From an uncultured Lactobacillus sp. (GTDB taxonomy: Bacteria > Bacillota > Bacilli > Lactobacillales > Lactobacillaceae): 64,000 bases of DNA. Position numbers and translations under genes: made by a program. Location: positions 1-64,000 of the forward strand of contig CAJUNC010000008.1 in NCBI GenBank assembly GCA_910587695.1, in the 5' to 3' direction. Below the pieces are notes generated by a model, which saw only the letters and a program-made list of their open reading frames with translations, had not been told where the DNA came from and made no database searches. Every line of letters begins with the position of its first letter. Position 1 is the first letter of the stretch. This document shows positions 43,785 through 53,752 of this stretch, one piece after another.

Positions 43785-43891
43785 CATACACTATATAAAA
43801 TTGCAATAATGTTTTTAATTGATATGATTGAAAAAATAAAGTAGAAATAACTTAATAAGTAGTAATAAACACTAAGAGAGGAGCTAATATT

Positions 43892-44311
43892 ATGACCAAA
43901 AAACATGTCAAAGTAGTCGGTGCTGCGATCATCGACGATAACAAAGTATTAACAACAAAGCGCAGTTCGGATCGTGTATTAGGCGATCTTTGGGAGTTTC
44001 CAGGTGGTAAGATTGAACCAGGTGAAACTCCACAACAGGCGTTAAAACGTGAGTTAGAAGAAGAATTTAAAGATGAGATTCTAGTAGGGTCACAAGTTGC
44101 CGAAACAGTAAAATATGAGTATGAATTTGGTGTTGTTGAATTAACCGTCTTCTATGCCAAATTACTTACAAATAATTTTGATTTGGTAGCTCATAGTGAA
44201 GTTAAATGGCACACGGTAGATGAATTAGCCAGACTTAATTGGGCACCAGCAGATATTCCTGTGGCAAAAGCTATCGAAAACGTTGATTTAAGGAGCATTA
44301 GTTTTGAATAG
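43892..44311 (+). CDS. NUDIX hydrolase (MutT-like)
   Basis: 139 residues, ATG 43892 behind GAGAGGAG. The Nudix box is complete: G-G-K-I-E-P-G-E-T-x7-RELEEEF. The N-terminal VVGAAIIDDNKVLTTKRS and WEFPGG segment fit MutT/8-oxo-dGTP-type enzymes. It overlaps the helicase gene by 8 nt, so the two are coupled. Here it is more likely a nucleotide-processing partner of the helicase than a housekeeping MutT. Confidence 0.88.
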   Translation: MTKKHVKVVGAAIIDDNKVLTTKRSSDRVLGDLWEFPGGKIEPGETPQQALKRELEEEFKDEILVGSQVAETVKYEYEFGVVELTVFYAKLLTNNFDLVAHSEVKWHTVDELARLNWAPADIPVAKAIENVDLRSISFE

Positions 44312-47231
44312 TCAATTAGTTGATAATATTTCCAATACAGTACTTAATAATTTTGTTGATAGTGACAAATATTCAGCCGTTGGTGGCTTATCGGCTTCGT
44401 TAGTGGCTAATGAATCTAAAAATACTAATGTTTACCGTGTTTTAAAAAATGAGTTACAGACCTGTAGTGAATTTACGTTTGCAGTTGCATTTATCACTGA
44501 CTCAGGTTTATCACCTTTTTTGTCGGTTTTCCAGGATCTCGCTAAGAAAGGTGTCAAGGGCCGTATTTTAACTTCAACGTATTTGTGGTTCAATCAGCCT
44601 AAGACTTTTGAGAAACTAGCCAACATTCCAAATGTTGAAGTTCGGATTTATGCAGGAAAGGATAAGAATACTGCCGAAGCATTGCCTTTTCATGCTAAGG
44701 GATATATGTTTTCGTATGAAAGTGGCTATAATTCAGCAATTATCGGTAGTTCTAACCTGACAAACAATGCTATCATCAAAAATTACGAATGGAATCTACG
44801 AGTGACTTCACTTGATAACGCTGAAATTACCAAAAATATTAGCGAACAAATTGAAGCAGAGTGGGCTCGGGGAGTTGAGCTAACAGAAGCATGGATTGAA
44901 GAATATACCGAGTTATACAAACAAAATCATCCTAAAATGATTTCAACAGCTGAAATAGCTGAAAGTATGGAAGCCTATCAAGATAGCAGTCAAATTGTTC
45001 CCAACAAAATGCAAAAAGCTGCCTTAGATCAACTAGCTGAATTACGCCAAAGTGGTAAACAAAAAGGTCTAATTATTTCAGCAACAGGGACGGGCAAGAC
45101 ATATTTAGGCGCTTTTGATGTGAGAAGTTTTTTGCCAAAACGTTTCTTGTTTGTAGCTCATCGAGAACAAATTTTACAAAAGTCACTTGAGAGTTTCTAT
45201 AAAGTAATCGGTGGTAATCGTGATGATTATGGGATTTATAGTGGCAATAATCGAGCAGGCTTAGATAAAAAATATGTTTTTGCGACAGTTCAAACATTAT
45301 CAAAACCAGAAAATCTTGCGTTGTTTGCTAAAGATGATTTTGATTATATCTTATTTGACGAAGCTCATCATTTAGGTGCTTCAATGCATCAGCGAATTTT
45401 TGAATATTTTACTCCTAAATTTTGTCTAGGAATGACAGCAACACCAGAACGAACAGATAATTTTAATGTCTATAAGTTATTTAACTATGACATTGCTTAT
45501 GAAATTCGATTGCAAGATGCTTTAGAAGAAAATATGCTATGTCCGTTTTATTATTACGGAGTTGAAGATTACGAATTAGATGGTGAAGTTATTGACGATA
45601 CCACAGATTTGAAACGCTTGGTAAGTAAAGAACGGGTGGATTATATTGTTAAGCAGACTAAATATTATGGTTACTCTGGTGACAAATTGCACGGCTTAAT
45701 CTTTTGTAGTCGTAAAGAAGAGGCTAAAGAGCTTGCGGTTTTGATGAGCCAAAAAGGTTACAAGTCAGTCGCTCTGACTGGAGAAGATAGTATTGCAAGG
45801 CGTGATGAAGTGGTAACTCAACTTGAAAATGGGGAAATTGATTATATTGTTACGGTAGATATTTTTAACGAGGGGATTGATATTCCCTGTGTTAATCAAG
45901 TTGTGATGTTACGCAATACAGAGTCAAGTATTGTCTTTGTTCAACAATTAGGGCGTGGTCTGCGTAAATTTAAGGATAAAGAATACGTGACGATCATTGA
46001 TTTTATCGGGAATTATAAAAATAACTACCTGATTCCAATCGCTTTAACTGGTGATAAGTCACATAGTAAAGATAGTGTACGTGATGCAATCGATCTTGAA
46101 CCAATCTATGGAACTTCGGTGATTAATTTTACCAAAGTTGCTAAGGAGCGCATCTATAAGTCAATTAGCCAGTCCAACTTAACGCTGAAAAAGAAATTGC
46201 ATGATGAGTATATGAACGTCAAAAATAAACTTGGACGTGTACCTTTGATGTGTGATTTACAACGTGATTCGATTGATCAAAGCGTGATTGCAGGCAAGTA
46301 TAAGCAATATAATGCCTTCTTATCTGCAATGGGCGAAGAAGAATTTACCTTAACGAAATTTCAAGAACAATTACTATCGTTTGTAACAGTTGAATTAAGT
46401 AATGGTTTGCGTAAGCATGAATTGTTATTGTTAAACGCGTTACTTAATGGTGAATTAACTGATGAGCAATATGTTCAAATCCTAAAAGCAGAAGGTTGTT
46501 ATGTGAATGAAGCTGTCTTGGAATCAGTTGATCGAATTTTGTCTTTAGCATTTTTTGATGATAAGTCAAAACCAAATAAAGTTAGCTATGGTGATACTGA
46601 AATAATTCAACATGACGACGGTTTATATCGTTTCAATGAAAGAATTAAAGCAGAACTAAAAGCAAATGACTTTAAGGTCTTATTTGAAGATGCGATTAGA
46701 ACGGGATTACTTAAAGCAGAACAATATGATCCAAGCAAGCAGTTTACAATTGGAAGTAGATACGAGCGAAAAGATGTATGTCGGCTTTTGAATTTCAAAA
46801 AACGTATTCCAGGACAAAATATTGGTGGTTACTTTATCGATAAAGATCATGATACTTGTCCAATTTTCATCACATATCATAAGAGTGAAAATATTAGTGA
46901 AACTATTCAATATGGAGACTATTTCAAGAATCCAAGTGTGATGCATATGTATTCTAAAAACAAGCGTCGGATTGAAGGTGCTGAAATTCAAAGTCTCTAT
47001 CGTGGTGTTGATGAAGGCAAGCCAGCCTTGGCGATGGATATGTTTGTCAAAAAATCTGATGATGAAGGTACATCATTCATTTATCTAGGGCCATGTGAGA
47101 TTATAAAAGGATCGTTAAAACAAGAATTTTCCAAGCGAAAAGATGGTAAAGAGGATCCAATTGTTTCAATGGATCTAAAATTGGCAAACCCAGTTGATGC
47201 TGATCGGTATTATATGCTGACAGAAAAATAA
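44304..47231 (+). CDS. PLD-nuclease / superfamily II helicase with DUF3427-type C terminus
   Basis: 975 residues from TTG 44304, 8 nt after AAGGAG. Residues about 50-200 form a phospholipase D-type domain with FHAKGYMFSYESG and IIGSSNLTNNA (HxK motif). Residues about 230-600 are the helicase: Walker A ISATGTGKTYLG near 256, LFDEAHH, GMTATPER, VDIFNEGIDIP and QLGRGLRK. The C terminus resembles DUF3427, containing SRYERKDVCRLLNFKK and NIGGYFIDKDHDTCPIFITYHK. PLD-helicase-DUF3427 proteins, often with a NUDIX gene, are found in mobile islands and are suspected defence proteins. Confidence 0.88.
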   Translation: MNSQLVDNISNTVLNNFVDSDKYSAVGGLSASLVANESKNTNVYRVLKNELQTCSEFTFAVAFITDSGLSPFLSVFQDLAKKGVKGRILTSTYLWFNQPKTFEKLANIPNVEVRIYAGKDKNTAEALPFHAKGYMFSYESGYNSAIIGSSNLTNNAIIKNYEWNLRVTSLDNAEITKNISEQIEAEWARGVELTEAWIEEYTELYKQNHPKMISTAEIAESMEAYQDSSQIVPNKMQKAALDQLAELRQSGKQKGLIISATGTGKTYLGAFDVRSFLPKRFLFVAHREQILQKSLESFYKVIGGNRDDYGIYSGNNRAGLDKKYVFATVQTLSKPENLALFAKDDFDYILFDEAHHLGASMHQRIFEYFTPKFCLGMTATPERTDNFNVYKLFNYDIAYEIRLQDALEENMLCPFYYYGVEDYELDGEVIDDTTDLKRLVSKERVDYIVKQTKYYGYSGDKLHGLIFCSRKEEAKELAVLMSQKGYKSVALTGEDSIARRDEVVTQLENGEIDYIVTVDIFNEGIDIPCVNQVVMLRNTESSIVFVQQLGRGLRKFKDKEYVTIIDFIGNYKNNYLIPIALTGDKSHSKDSVRDAIDLEPIYGTSVINFTKVAKERIYKSISQSNLTLKKKLHDEYMNVKNKLGRVPLMCDLQRDSIDQSVIAGKYKQYNAFLSAMGEEEFTLTKFQEQLLSFVTVELSNGLRKHELLLLNALLNGELTDEQYVQILKAEGCYVNEAVLESVDRILSLAFFDDKSKPNKVSYGDTEIIQHDDGLYRFNERIKAELKANDFKVLFEDAIRTGLLKAEQYDPSKQFTIGSRYERKDVCRLLNFKKRIPGQNIGGYFIDKDHDTCPIFITYHKSENISETIQYGDYFKNPSVMHMYSKNKRRIEGAEIQSLYRGVDEGKPALAMDMFVKKSDDEGTSFIYLGPCEIIKGSLKQEFSKRKDGKEDPIVSMDLKLANPVDADRYYMLTEK

Positions 47232-47349
47232 TTATTTTAGGTCATGGATGCAGTGTCCATGGCTTTATTATTATATTAAATGTTATTAATTAGATATAAA
47301 TCTTTTGTGGGATAATAGATATAAAGTTGATAGTGGTGGTGAAAATGAT

Positions 47350-48560
47350 ATGACATCTAAATTGGTAATAGTCGGAAATGGCTTTGACTTATGTCATGGT
47401 TTAAAGACAAACTATAGAGATTTTTTAGAGAGTGAGTATTGTAGTGATCAATTAAAACAAGATTTAAGTGAAATTGAAGACTATATAAAAGCAAAGCAAA
47501 ATATAAGTAACGAAGGTGTCAATTTATGGACAGACATGGAGTATATGTATTACCGAGCTATGGTATCAATAGATGAAGAAGATTTTTCAAAAGTTGAAAA
47601 TTTTAATAGCATAATTGAAGACTTTAAAATGGAATTTATGAGATATTTGGATAATTGTTTATAATATGATGAAGTAAAAAACGTGATGATCTTCAATTAT
47701 TATTAAATGAAGCTGACAGGATATTAGATTTTAACTATATAAACACTATTGAAGCAGTATATGGGATATCTGATCCTAAAAAGCATATAAAAGTTCATGG
47801 CTCAATTAAAGATAATTATATTGTTTTGGGGTTTCCAAATACTTATTCAAGTTATAATGATCACTTAAAAAAATTTATCGAAGATATAAATAGTGATAAA
47901 ACTATTTGTAGATATAATCAAAATACCTTTAATGCAACTTTATCCTCGTATAGTGATGAAAGTATAGCAAGGTGGAATGGCGAAAAAATATGGCAGAGAA
48001 TATTATTAGAGTTTCATAGATTTAAAAAAGCGAAGATAGATAAGAAAGAATTTCAAGAATTATCCAGATGGTTTAACAATTTAGATGTAAATAGGCCAGC
48101 ATCAGATGACTTTGTTAATGGTAGTGGATATAAGTTAATTAATAGTCCTAAATCACCTAGAACTGAGCACCAGGGGGATATAGAAGGCTACTCTGTGCCA
48201 CTGGGATATCAATATATTTTTAGATATACTAATATGAAATTTTCAGAAGGGAAAATATCCGTTACTGTAAATTCAAAGCTAGTTCGAGAATTTTTGGAGA
48301 AGTATGAGGGAATACCAGGTCTTATCGATGTAGGCGATTTATTTAATAATGAAATCGATATAGCTGTTATAGGGCATGCACTGAGAGGAGACATTGAAAT
48401 TTTTAAGCAAATACAACTTATAAATAATAGGATATATCATAAAAATATAAATGAAATAATTGTATATATTTATAATGATAAAGAAAATTTATCAGAAAGA
48501 GCTAGTAAGATATTTTGTTGTCAAAAAGTTTTGGAGAAAAAGTATAGGAGTCCCTATTAG
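47350..48560 (+). pseudogene. abiH: AbiH-family abortive infection gene, interrupted
   Basis: ATG 47350 opens TSKLVIVGNGFDLCHGLKT, the nucleotide-binding N terminus typical of AbiH proteins. The frame stops at TAA 47662-47664 and shifts at an A6 run near 47688-47694. It then continues RDDLQLLLNEADRILDFNY, YGISDPKKHIKVHGSI and ends with VIGHALRGDIEIFKQI before TAG 48558-48560. The reassembled product is about 400 residues, the usual AbiH length. One nonsense codon plus one frameshift suggest a recent loss of function. Confidence 0.82.
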
Positions 48561-48616
48561 AGAATAAAATACTTTATAGTATGCAAAAACGGGCGTAAAT
48601 GGACTTAAAAAATTGT

Positions 48617-48765
48617 GGCTCGTTGTCGACCACTATGTAAAGAGTAAATATTTCTAGAGAAGCTCTGTGAGAATGGCTCAAGCTGTTTTCACAGGGCTTC
48701 TGTACCTTTTTCGATAAGGTTGAGGATAGCCCAAGGTATTTTAGTCCTAAAGCTGTTAGAGTAGT
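48617..48765 (-). mobile_element. ISL3 end remnant, second copy
   Basis: GGCTCGTTGTCGACCAC at 48617 and the following TGTAAAGAGTAAATATTTCT, AGAAGCTCTGTGAGAATGGC hairpin and GCTTCT match the 40764-40850 end almost base for base. After an internal deletion, TATTTTAGTCCTAAAGCTGT (about 48739-48758) matches 40975-40994. It is in the same orientation as the first copy, so 40.8-48.7 kb is bracketed by two ISL3 ends. Confidence 0.8.
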
Positions 48766-48813
48766 AATAAAAAGATACCTAATATAGTAAAATAAATTAA
48801 AGAGGTGATCAAG

Positions 48814-49512
48814 ATGCGAAGAACAGACAAAACGAAGAGTGATAGAAAATATTTAAAAGCAAATATTTTAGGCTTTACGATCAAGATACACAAGATAGGA
48901 ATTATTTTATTGAGTATTATGATTTTTATTATGTTAACTGGTTTAGCACTTACTGGAATTTATAACATGAAACAAAGTCAAAATATCACAGATAAAGCAA
49001 CAACACAAAAAATAACGCAACAAGAAACAAGTACACGCAAAAAAGCAAGCAGTACGCAAATCGAATTACCAGAAGAAACAGATACACAAAATAGTCCATA
49101 TGAAGCAACGACAAACTCAGCAATGTTAGATGAGAATAAAACATCACAAACGCATCAATTTGCAACATGTTGTACTTGTGATGAATGTATGTCGAAGAAA
49201 CAACAACTGGAAAATGCAAACAATAGTAATGCTTATGGATGGTTTATGTCTCAGGGAGAAGAAATTTCTCCACCTAAAAATGTGCCAGCAATAATTTGGA
49301 ATTTGATCAACGAAGGTCAAGACGTCTATACTTTTATAGACCCGCATTTTGGTTTTAGAATTTATGAAGTAGGTACTAATGAATTTATGGTAGAAACAGA
49401 TCTAACGACCCCAGAAGGTAAACAATACATGTTAGAAAAAGTCGATAATGCTGAAGCTAGAATAATTTCAGAACCAGACAATGCAAATTATTGTGTTGAA
49501 ATTATCAAATAA
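48814..49512 (+). CDS. Unknown membrane-anchored protein with a CCxCxxC motif
   Basis: 232 residues from ATG 48814, 5 nt after AGAGGTG. GTG 48805 is rejected. A basic N terminus and one transmembrane helix (about residues 28-50) are followed by a Thr/Gln/Ser-rich linker. A cluster CCTCDECMSKK lies near residue 125. A C-terminal domain of about 85 residues (NVPAIIWNLINEGQDVYTFID to NYCVEIIK) resembles a compact alpha/beta fold. The Cys cluster might bind metal or form disulfides outside the cell. Not recognised. Confidence 0.6.
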   Translation: MRRTDKTKSDRKYLKANILGFTIKIHKIGIILLSIMIFIMLTGLALTGIYNMKQSQNITDKATTQKITQQETSTRKKASSTQIELPEETDTQNSPYEATTNSAMLDENKTSQTHQFATCCTCDECMSKKQQLENANNSNAYGWFMSQGEEISPPKNVPAIIWNLINEGQDVYTFIDPHFGFRIYEVGTNEFMVETDLTTPEGKQYMLEKVDNAEARIISEPDNANYCVEIIK

Positions 49513-49578
49513 AAAATTAGTAGAATGATCTTTATATAAAAAGAGATAAAATATTATATCAATATACGCCATAAATTC

Positions 49579-49623
49579 CAGCCCCCTAAATCAGACACTA
49601 GCCCTGATTTAGGGGGCTGATTG
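49579..49623 (+). terminator. Intrinsic terminator
   Basis: A perfect 16-bp stem CAGCCCCCTAAATCAG (49579-49594) against 49604-49619, followed by ATTGTTTT. Confidence 0.85.
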
Positions 49624-49662
49624 TTTTCTATAAGTGAGCCTCACTACGAGCACATTGCGATT

Positions 49663-49747
49663 TTTAGAAATTATATTCCAAAAAATTAAACATAAAACAA
49701 AATATTTGAAATATAAATTCAACAGCTTTATAATGAAAGCGTAAACA
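49663..49747 (+). promoter_or_regulatory. mup/mur operon promoter with palindromes and cre
   Basis: TTGAAA (49706-49711), 17-nt spacer, TATAAT (49729-49734). The cre TGAAAGCGTAAACA (49734-49747, 13 of 14 matches) directly follows the -10, a position for CcpA repression. Two palindromes are possible MurR sites: TTTAGAA-N6-TTCCAAA at 49663-49682, and TTGAA-N7-TTCAA at 49706-49722 overlapping the -35. Confidence 0.7.
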
Positions 49748-49775
49748 ATAGTAGCGTTAGAAAGGGGCGAAAACA

Positions 49776-50831
49776 TTGCAAGGTTTTTCAGTTTTCATGG
49801 ATAAAGATATTGATGAAACAACGGTAGCGTATATTGAGCAGATGGCAAGAGCGGGCTTTACGGGGATTTTTACTTCGCTGCATATTCCAGAAGATGATCC
49901 CAATAAGTATCGTGAGCGGATCACTAAACTGGGAGCTATAGCTAAGAAGAACCAGTTATCTCTAATGGTCGATGTTTCAGGCGATGCTCTTAGTAAAGCT
50001 GGTTTTAGTTTTAATAATTTGACCGAATTAAAGAAACTGGGAATTACAGGTTTACGTGCTGATGATCGAGTTGAGCTAAAGATGATCGCTAAGCTCACTA
50101 AAGAACTGATCGTGGGACTAAATGCTAGTACCATGACTAAAGCTGATATCACTGAACTTAAAGAGCTAGGAGCAGATCTTAGCCGTTTATTAGCATGGCA
50201 TAACTACTATCCAAGACCTGAGACGGGGTTAGATAAGAACTATTTTTATGAGCAAAACGCATTTTTTAAGCAAAACGACTTAAAAGTAGTCGCCTTTATC
50301 GCAGGTGATACCGCCTTACGTTATCCGCTTTATCAAGGATTACCTACGTTAGAAGCTCATCGTTATTTGAAGCCAATAGTTGCTTACCTTGAACTAAAAA
50401 GCTCAAATGTGGATGGTATCTATCTCGGAGATAGTGGACTTACAGCTGATGCGCAAAAACAATTTGCTTATTTGCTAAAAGAAGATCGTTTGCTTTTACG
50501 TGCTAAAGCAAGTTCAAGTTACTTTTCCCGGGTTATCGGAAAACATCAAAATCGAAAAGATGTTGCCTGCGATGTGATCAGAAGTGCAGATGCCCGCTTA
50601 AAAATTAGTGAGCCGATCTTACCTGAAAATACGACGTTTCGGCCTAAAGGTACGATTACACTCGACAATTGTGACTATGGCCGCTATATGGGCGAACTTC
50701 AGCTCGTCAAACGTGATCTCAAAGCTGATCCTAGAGTGAATGTTGTGGGAAAAGTCAGTGATGAAGATCTTGATCTTTTAGCCTATCTCGGTGCTGGACA
50801 AAAATTTGAAATAGTGGAGGACAAAAGATGA
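49776..50831 (+). CDS. mupG: 6-phospho-N-acetylmuramidase (DUF871 family)
   Basis: 351 residues from TTG 49776, 8 nt after AAAGGGG. The opening LQGFSVFMDKDID aligns with other family starts, so the ATG at 49797 is too late. A DUF871 barrel (GFTGIFTSLHIPEDD, MVDVSGDALSK, GLRADD, WHNYYPRPETGL) is followed by a small C-terminal cyclophilin-like domain. MupG hydrolyses MurNAc-6P-GlcNAc taken up by MurP into MurNAc-6P and GlcNAc. First gene of a four-gene order identical to that of Staphylococcus aureus (mupG murQ murP murR). Confidence 0.92.
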   Translation: MQGFSVFMDKDIDETTVAYIEQMARAGFTGIFTSLHIPEDDPNKYRERITKLGAIAKKNQLSLMVDVSGDALSKAGFSFNNLTELKKLGITGLRADDRVELKMIAKLTKELIVGLNASTMTKADITELKELGADLSRLLAWHNYYPRPETGLDKNYFYEQNAFFKQNDLKVVAFIAGDTALRYPLYQGLPTLEAHRYLKPIVAYLELKSSNVDGIYLGDSGLTADAQKQFAYLLKEDRLLLRAKASSSYFSRVIGKHQNRKDVACDVIRSADARLKISEPILPENTTFRPKGTITLDNCDYGRYMGELQLVKRDLKADPRVNVVGKVSDEDLDLLAYLGAGQKFEIVEDKR

Positions 50832-51724
50832 TCGATCTAACTAACTTAACAACTGAAAAACGCAATGAAGCTACGCAAGATCTCGATAAGCTGAGTGTAG
50901 CTGAAGCGTTAGAAAAGATGAATCAAGAAGATCAAAAAGTAGCTATTGCAGTTGGCAAAGTTTTGCCTGAGATAAAGCCAGTTATCGAAGCAACGATCAC
51001 AGCTTTTAAAAATGGTGGGCGTTTGATCTATCTAGGAGCTGGCACGAGTGGCCGGCTTGGAGTTCTCGATGCAGCTGAATGTGTCCCAACTTTTGGGGTC
51101 TCGTCAAAACAAGTCATTGGCCTGATCGCGGGTGGAGAACAAGCGATGACATTAGCGATCGAAGGTGCAGAAGACGATCTGACCTTGGCAAAGCAAGATC
51201 TGAGTGCATTGGAGCTAAATGATAGAGATGTAGTTGTCGGGATCGCAGCCAGTGGACGCACGCCTTATGTGATCGGGGGCTTAAAATACGCGCGCGATCT
51301 CGGAGCTACGACGGCAAGTATCGCTTGTAATTTAGGTGCTTTGATCTCCAAATATGCTGAATTTGCGATCGAAGTGGATTGTGGACCAGAATTTTTGACT
51401 GGGTCGACTCGGTTGAAAGCCGGAACAGCGCAAAAATTGATCTTAAATATGATCTCAACTATCTCAATGATCGGGATCGGTAAGGTCTACCACAATCTGA
51501 TGGTCGATGTAAGACCGACCAACGAAAAATTAGTTGAGCGTAGTAAGCGGATCATCATGCAGGCAACGGATTGCACCTATGAAGTCGCTGAAAAAACGTT
51601 TGAGGCAGCAGGTCAAGATGTAAAATTAGCGATCGTAATGCTGTTAACGAATTGTTCAGCCAAAGAAGGGAAGGATAAGTTACAAAAAGCAAAAGGTTTT
51701 GTAGGTAAAACACTAGCACAATAA
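50828..51724 (+). CDS. murQ: N-acetylmuramic acid 6-phosphate etherase
   Basis: 298 residues, start overlapping the mupG stop by 4 nt. The SIS domain carries IYLGAGTSGRLGVLDAAECVPTFG and GIAASGRTPYVIGGL, and LTGSTRLKAGTAQKLILNM completes the MurQ signature. It removes the lactyl ether from MurNAc-6P to give GlcNAc-6P and D-lactate, feeding amino-sugar catabolism. Full family length. Confidence 0.96.
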   Translation: MIDLTNLTTEKRNEATQDLDKLSVAEALEKMNQEDQKVAIAVGKVLPEIKPVIEATITAFKNGGRLIYLGAGTSGRLGVLDAAECVPTFGVSSKQVIGLIAGGEQAMTLAIEGAEDDLTLAKQDLSALELNDRDVVVGIAASGRTPYVIGGLKYARDLGATTASIACNLGALISKYAEFAIEVDCGPEFLTGSTRLKAGTAQKLILNMISTISMIGIGKVYHNLMVDVRPTNEKLVERSKRIIMQATDCTYEVAEKTFEAAGQDVKLAIVMLLTNCSAKEGKDKLQKAKGFVGKTLAQ

Positions 51725-51742
51725 AGAAGGGAAGGATCTAAA

Positions 51743-53692
51743 ATGGCTGAAGATAAAGTAACTCGGATCGCACGTGAGATCTATGAAAAAGTTGGTGGTC
51801 CAGAAAATGTAAAAAAAGTTATCCACTGTATGACACGTGTCCGTATGACGATCATCGATGAAACTAAAGTTGATCTTTCTGGTTTAAAAGCGATAAAAGG
51901 CGTAATGGGTGTGGTCGAAGATGAGACTTTACAAGTAGTTATTGGTCCAGGAACAGTCAATAAAGTAGCCCAAGCAATGGTCGACATGGTAGGTGTCAGA
52001 CTAGGGGAAACATTTCCTAATGCTAAAGCGGGATCGATGGAAGAATTGATGGCCAAAACGAAATCAGCTACAAAAGAAAAGTATAATAAACCATCTAAGT
52101 TTAAAGCAGTACTCAATACGATCTCTAAGATATTTGTGCCTTTGATCCCAGCCTTTGTTGGAGCGGGGCTGATCGGTGGCTTAGCCTCAGTGCTTGGGAA
52201 CTTTGTGACAGCAGGGATGCTTGATGCTGCGACGTGGGGCCAGATCGTCACGGTTTTAAAGATCATCCAAGGCGGGATCTTTGGTTATTTGGCGATCTAT
52301 GTTGGTTTGAATTCGGCTCAAGAATTTGGCGCTACTCCTGCACTAGGTGGTGTTATTGGGGCCGTTTCTCTACTAGCAGGAATGGATCCCAATGCTCCAC
52401 TGAAAAACATCTTTAACGGAGCACCATTATCAGCAGGTCAAGGTGGGATTATTGGGGTGATCTTTGCCGTATGGTTATTAGCTCTTTTTGAAAAGCAAAT
52501 GCACAAGCTCGTGCCAGAGTCACTTGATATCATTGTGACACCGACCCTTACTTTATTATTTATCGGTTTAGCGGAGATCTTTTTGATCATGCCAGTTGCT
52601 GGTGTCATCTCCTCTAGCTTAGTTGGGGCGATCAACTTCATTTTAAGTGTAGGTGGAGGATTTTCAGGTTTTGTTTTAGGTGCTTTGTTCTTACCAATGG
52701 TCATGTTTGGATTACACCAGATCTTAACGCCGATCCATCTAGAAATGATCTCAAAGACTGGTTCGACGCAACTTTTGCCTGTACTTGCGATGGCTGGTGC
52801 AGGACAAGTTGGTGCAGCGATCGCTTTATGGGTCCGTTTGCGCAAAGATAAAGAATTTGTCGAACGAGTTAAAGGTGCTTTACCAGTTGGGATCTTAGGG
52901 ATCGGTGAGCCATTGATCTATGGGGTCACCCTGCCTTTAGGACGACCATTTGTGACCGCATGTATCGGTGGTGGTATTGGTGGTGCGATCATCGGTGCTT
53001 TAGGCAATGCTGGAGCGATCGCGATCGGACCTTCTGGCGTGGCGCTCTTACCTTTGATCGCTGATGGAAAATGGTGGATCTATCTTTGTGGACTTTTAGG
53101 TGGCTATGTAGGCGGATTTATCGCAACTTATTTCTTCGGGATCCCAGCTGACGCAAAAATGAAAGCGGATAACTATGCTAAAGAAGAAGTAAAAGAGATC
53201 ATTGAACCAACGCTTAAAGTAGAAGAACCAGTTGTTGAGACTACTACGATCAATGCACCACTGACAGGTAAATTAGTAAAGCTTTCACAGCTAAATGATC
53301 AAGTATTTGCTAGTGGCTTGATGGGTAAAGGGATCGCGATCGAGCCTAAAGATGGTGAGATCTGTGCTCCAGTTACGGGAACGATAACTTCGCTCTTACC
53401 GACAAAACACGCCATTGGGATCACTAGTGATGAAGGAGTAGAGCTCTTGATCCATGTTGGAATGGACACAGTTGAGTTAAAAGGTGTTGGATTTGAGAGC
53501 TTTGTCAGCGAAAATGAGCATGTTAAAGCAGGTGACCTCTTGTTAAAAGCTGATCTTGAAAGGATCAAAGCGGCTGGCTTTTCAGTTACAACTCCGATCG
53601 TGGTCATAAATACTAAAGAATATAGTGCAGTTGAAGTTGTTACTTCAGCTGAGGTGTTAAAGGGACGACCGCTTATCACGATCAAAGCGTAA
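51743..53692 (+). CDS. murP: PTS IIBCA permease for MurNAc or MurNAc-GlcNAc
   Basis: 649 residues, domain order IIB-IIC-IIA. IIB phosphocysteine is in VIHCMTRVRMT near residue 29. IIC spans about 110-470 with GIGEPLIYGVTLP. IIA-Glc-type follows with H in LLIHVGMDTVELKG near residue 570. The MurP of E. coli lacks IIA, but here a Glc-type IIA is fused at the C terminus, making the permease self-sufficient after HPr. Context with mupG and murQ fixes the substrate class. Confidence 0.9.
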   Translation: MAEDKVTRIAREIYEKVGGPENVKKVIHCMTRVRMTIIDETKVDLSGLKAIKGVMGVVEDETLQVVIGPGTVNKVAQAMVDMVGVRLGETFPNAKAGSMEELMAKTKSATKEKYNKPSKFKAVLNTISKIFVPLIPAFVGAGLIGGLASVLGNFVTAGMLDAATWGQIVTVLKIIQGGIFGYLAIYVGLNSAQEFGATPALGGVIGAVSLLAGMDPNAPLKNIFNGAPLSAGQGGIIGVIFAVWLLALFEKQMHKLVPESLDIIVTPTLTLLFIGLAEIFLIMPVAGVISSSLVGAINFILSVGGGFSGFVLGALFLPMVMFGLHQILTPIHLEMISKTGSTQLLPVLAMAGAGQVGAAIALWVRLRKDKEFVERVKGALPVGILGIGEPLIYGVTLPLGRPFVTACIGGGIGGAIIGALGNAGAIAIGPSGVALLPLIADGKWWIYLCGLLGGYVGGFIATYFFGIPADAKMKADNYAKEEVKEIIEPTLKVEEPVVETTTINAPLTGKLVKLSQLNDQVFASGLMGKGIAIEPKDGEICAPVTGTITSLLPTKHAIGITSDEGVELLIHVGMDTVELKGVGFESFVSENEHVKAGDLLLKADLERIKAAGFSVTTPIVVINTKEYSAVEVVTSAEVLKGRPLITIKA

Positions 53693-53752
53693 AACTGTTT
53701 ATCTAGGGGAAGTCTGATATAATCATGAGTAAAGAATGGAGACGATACTACG

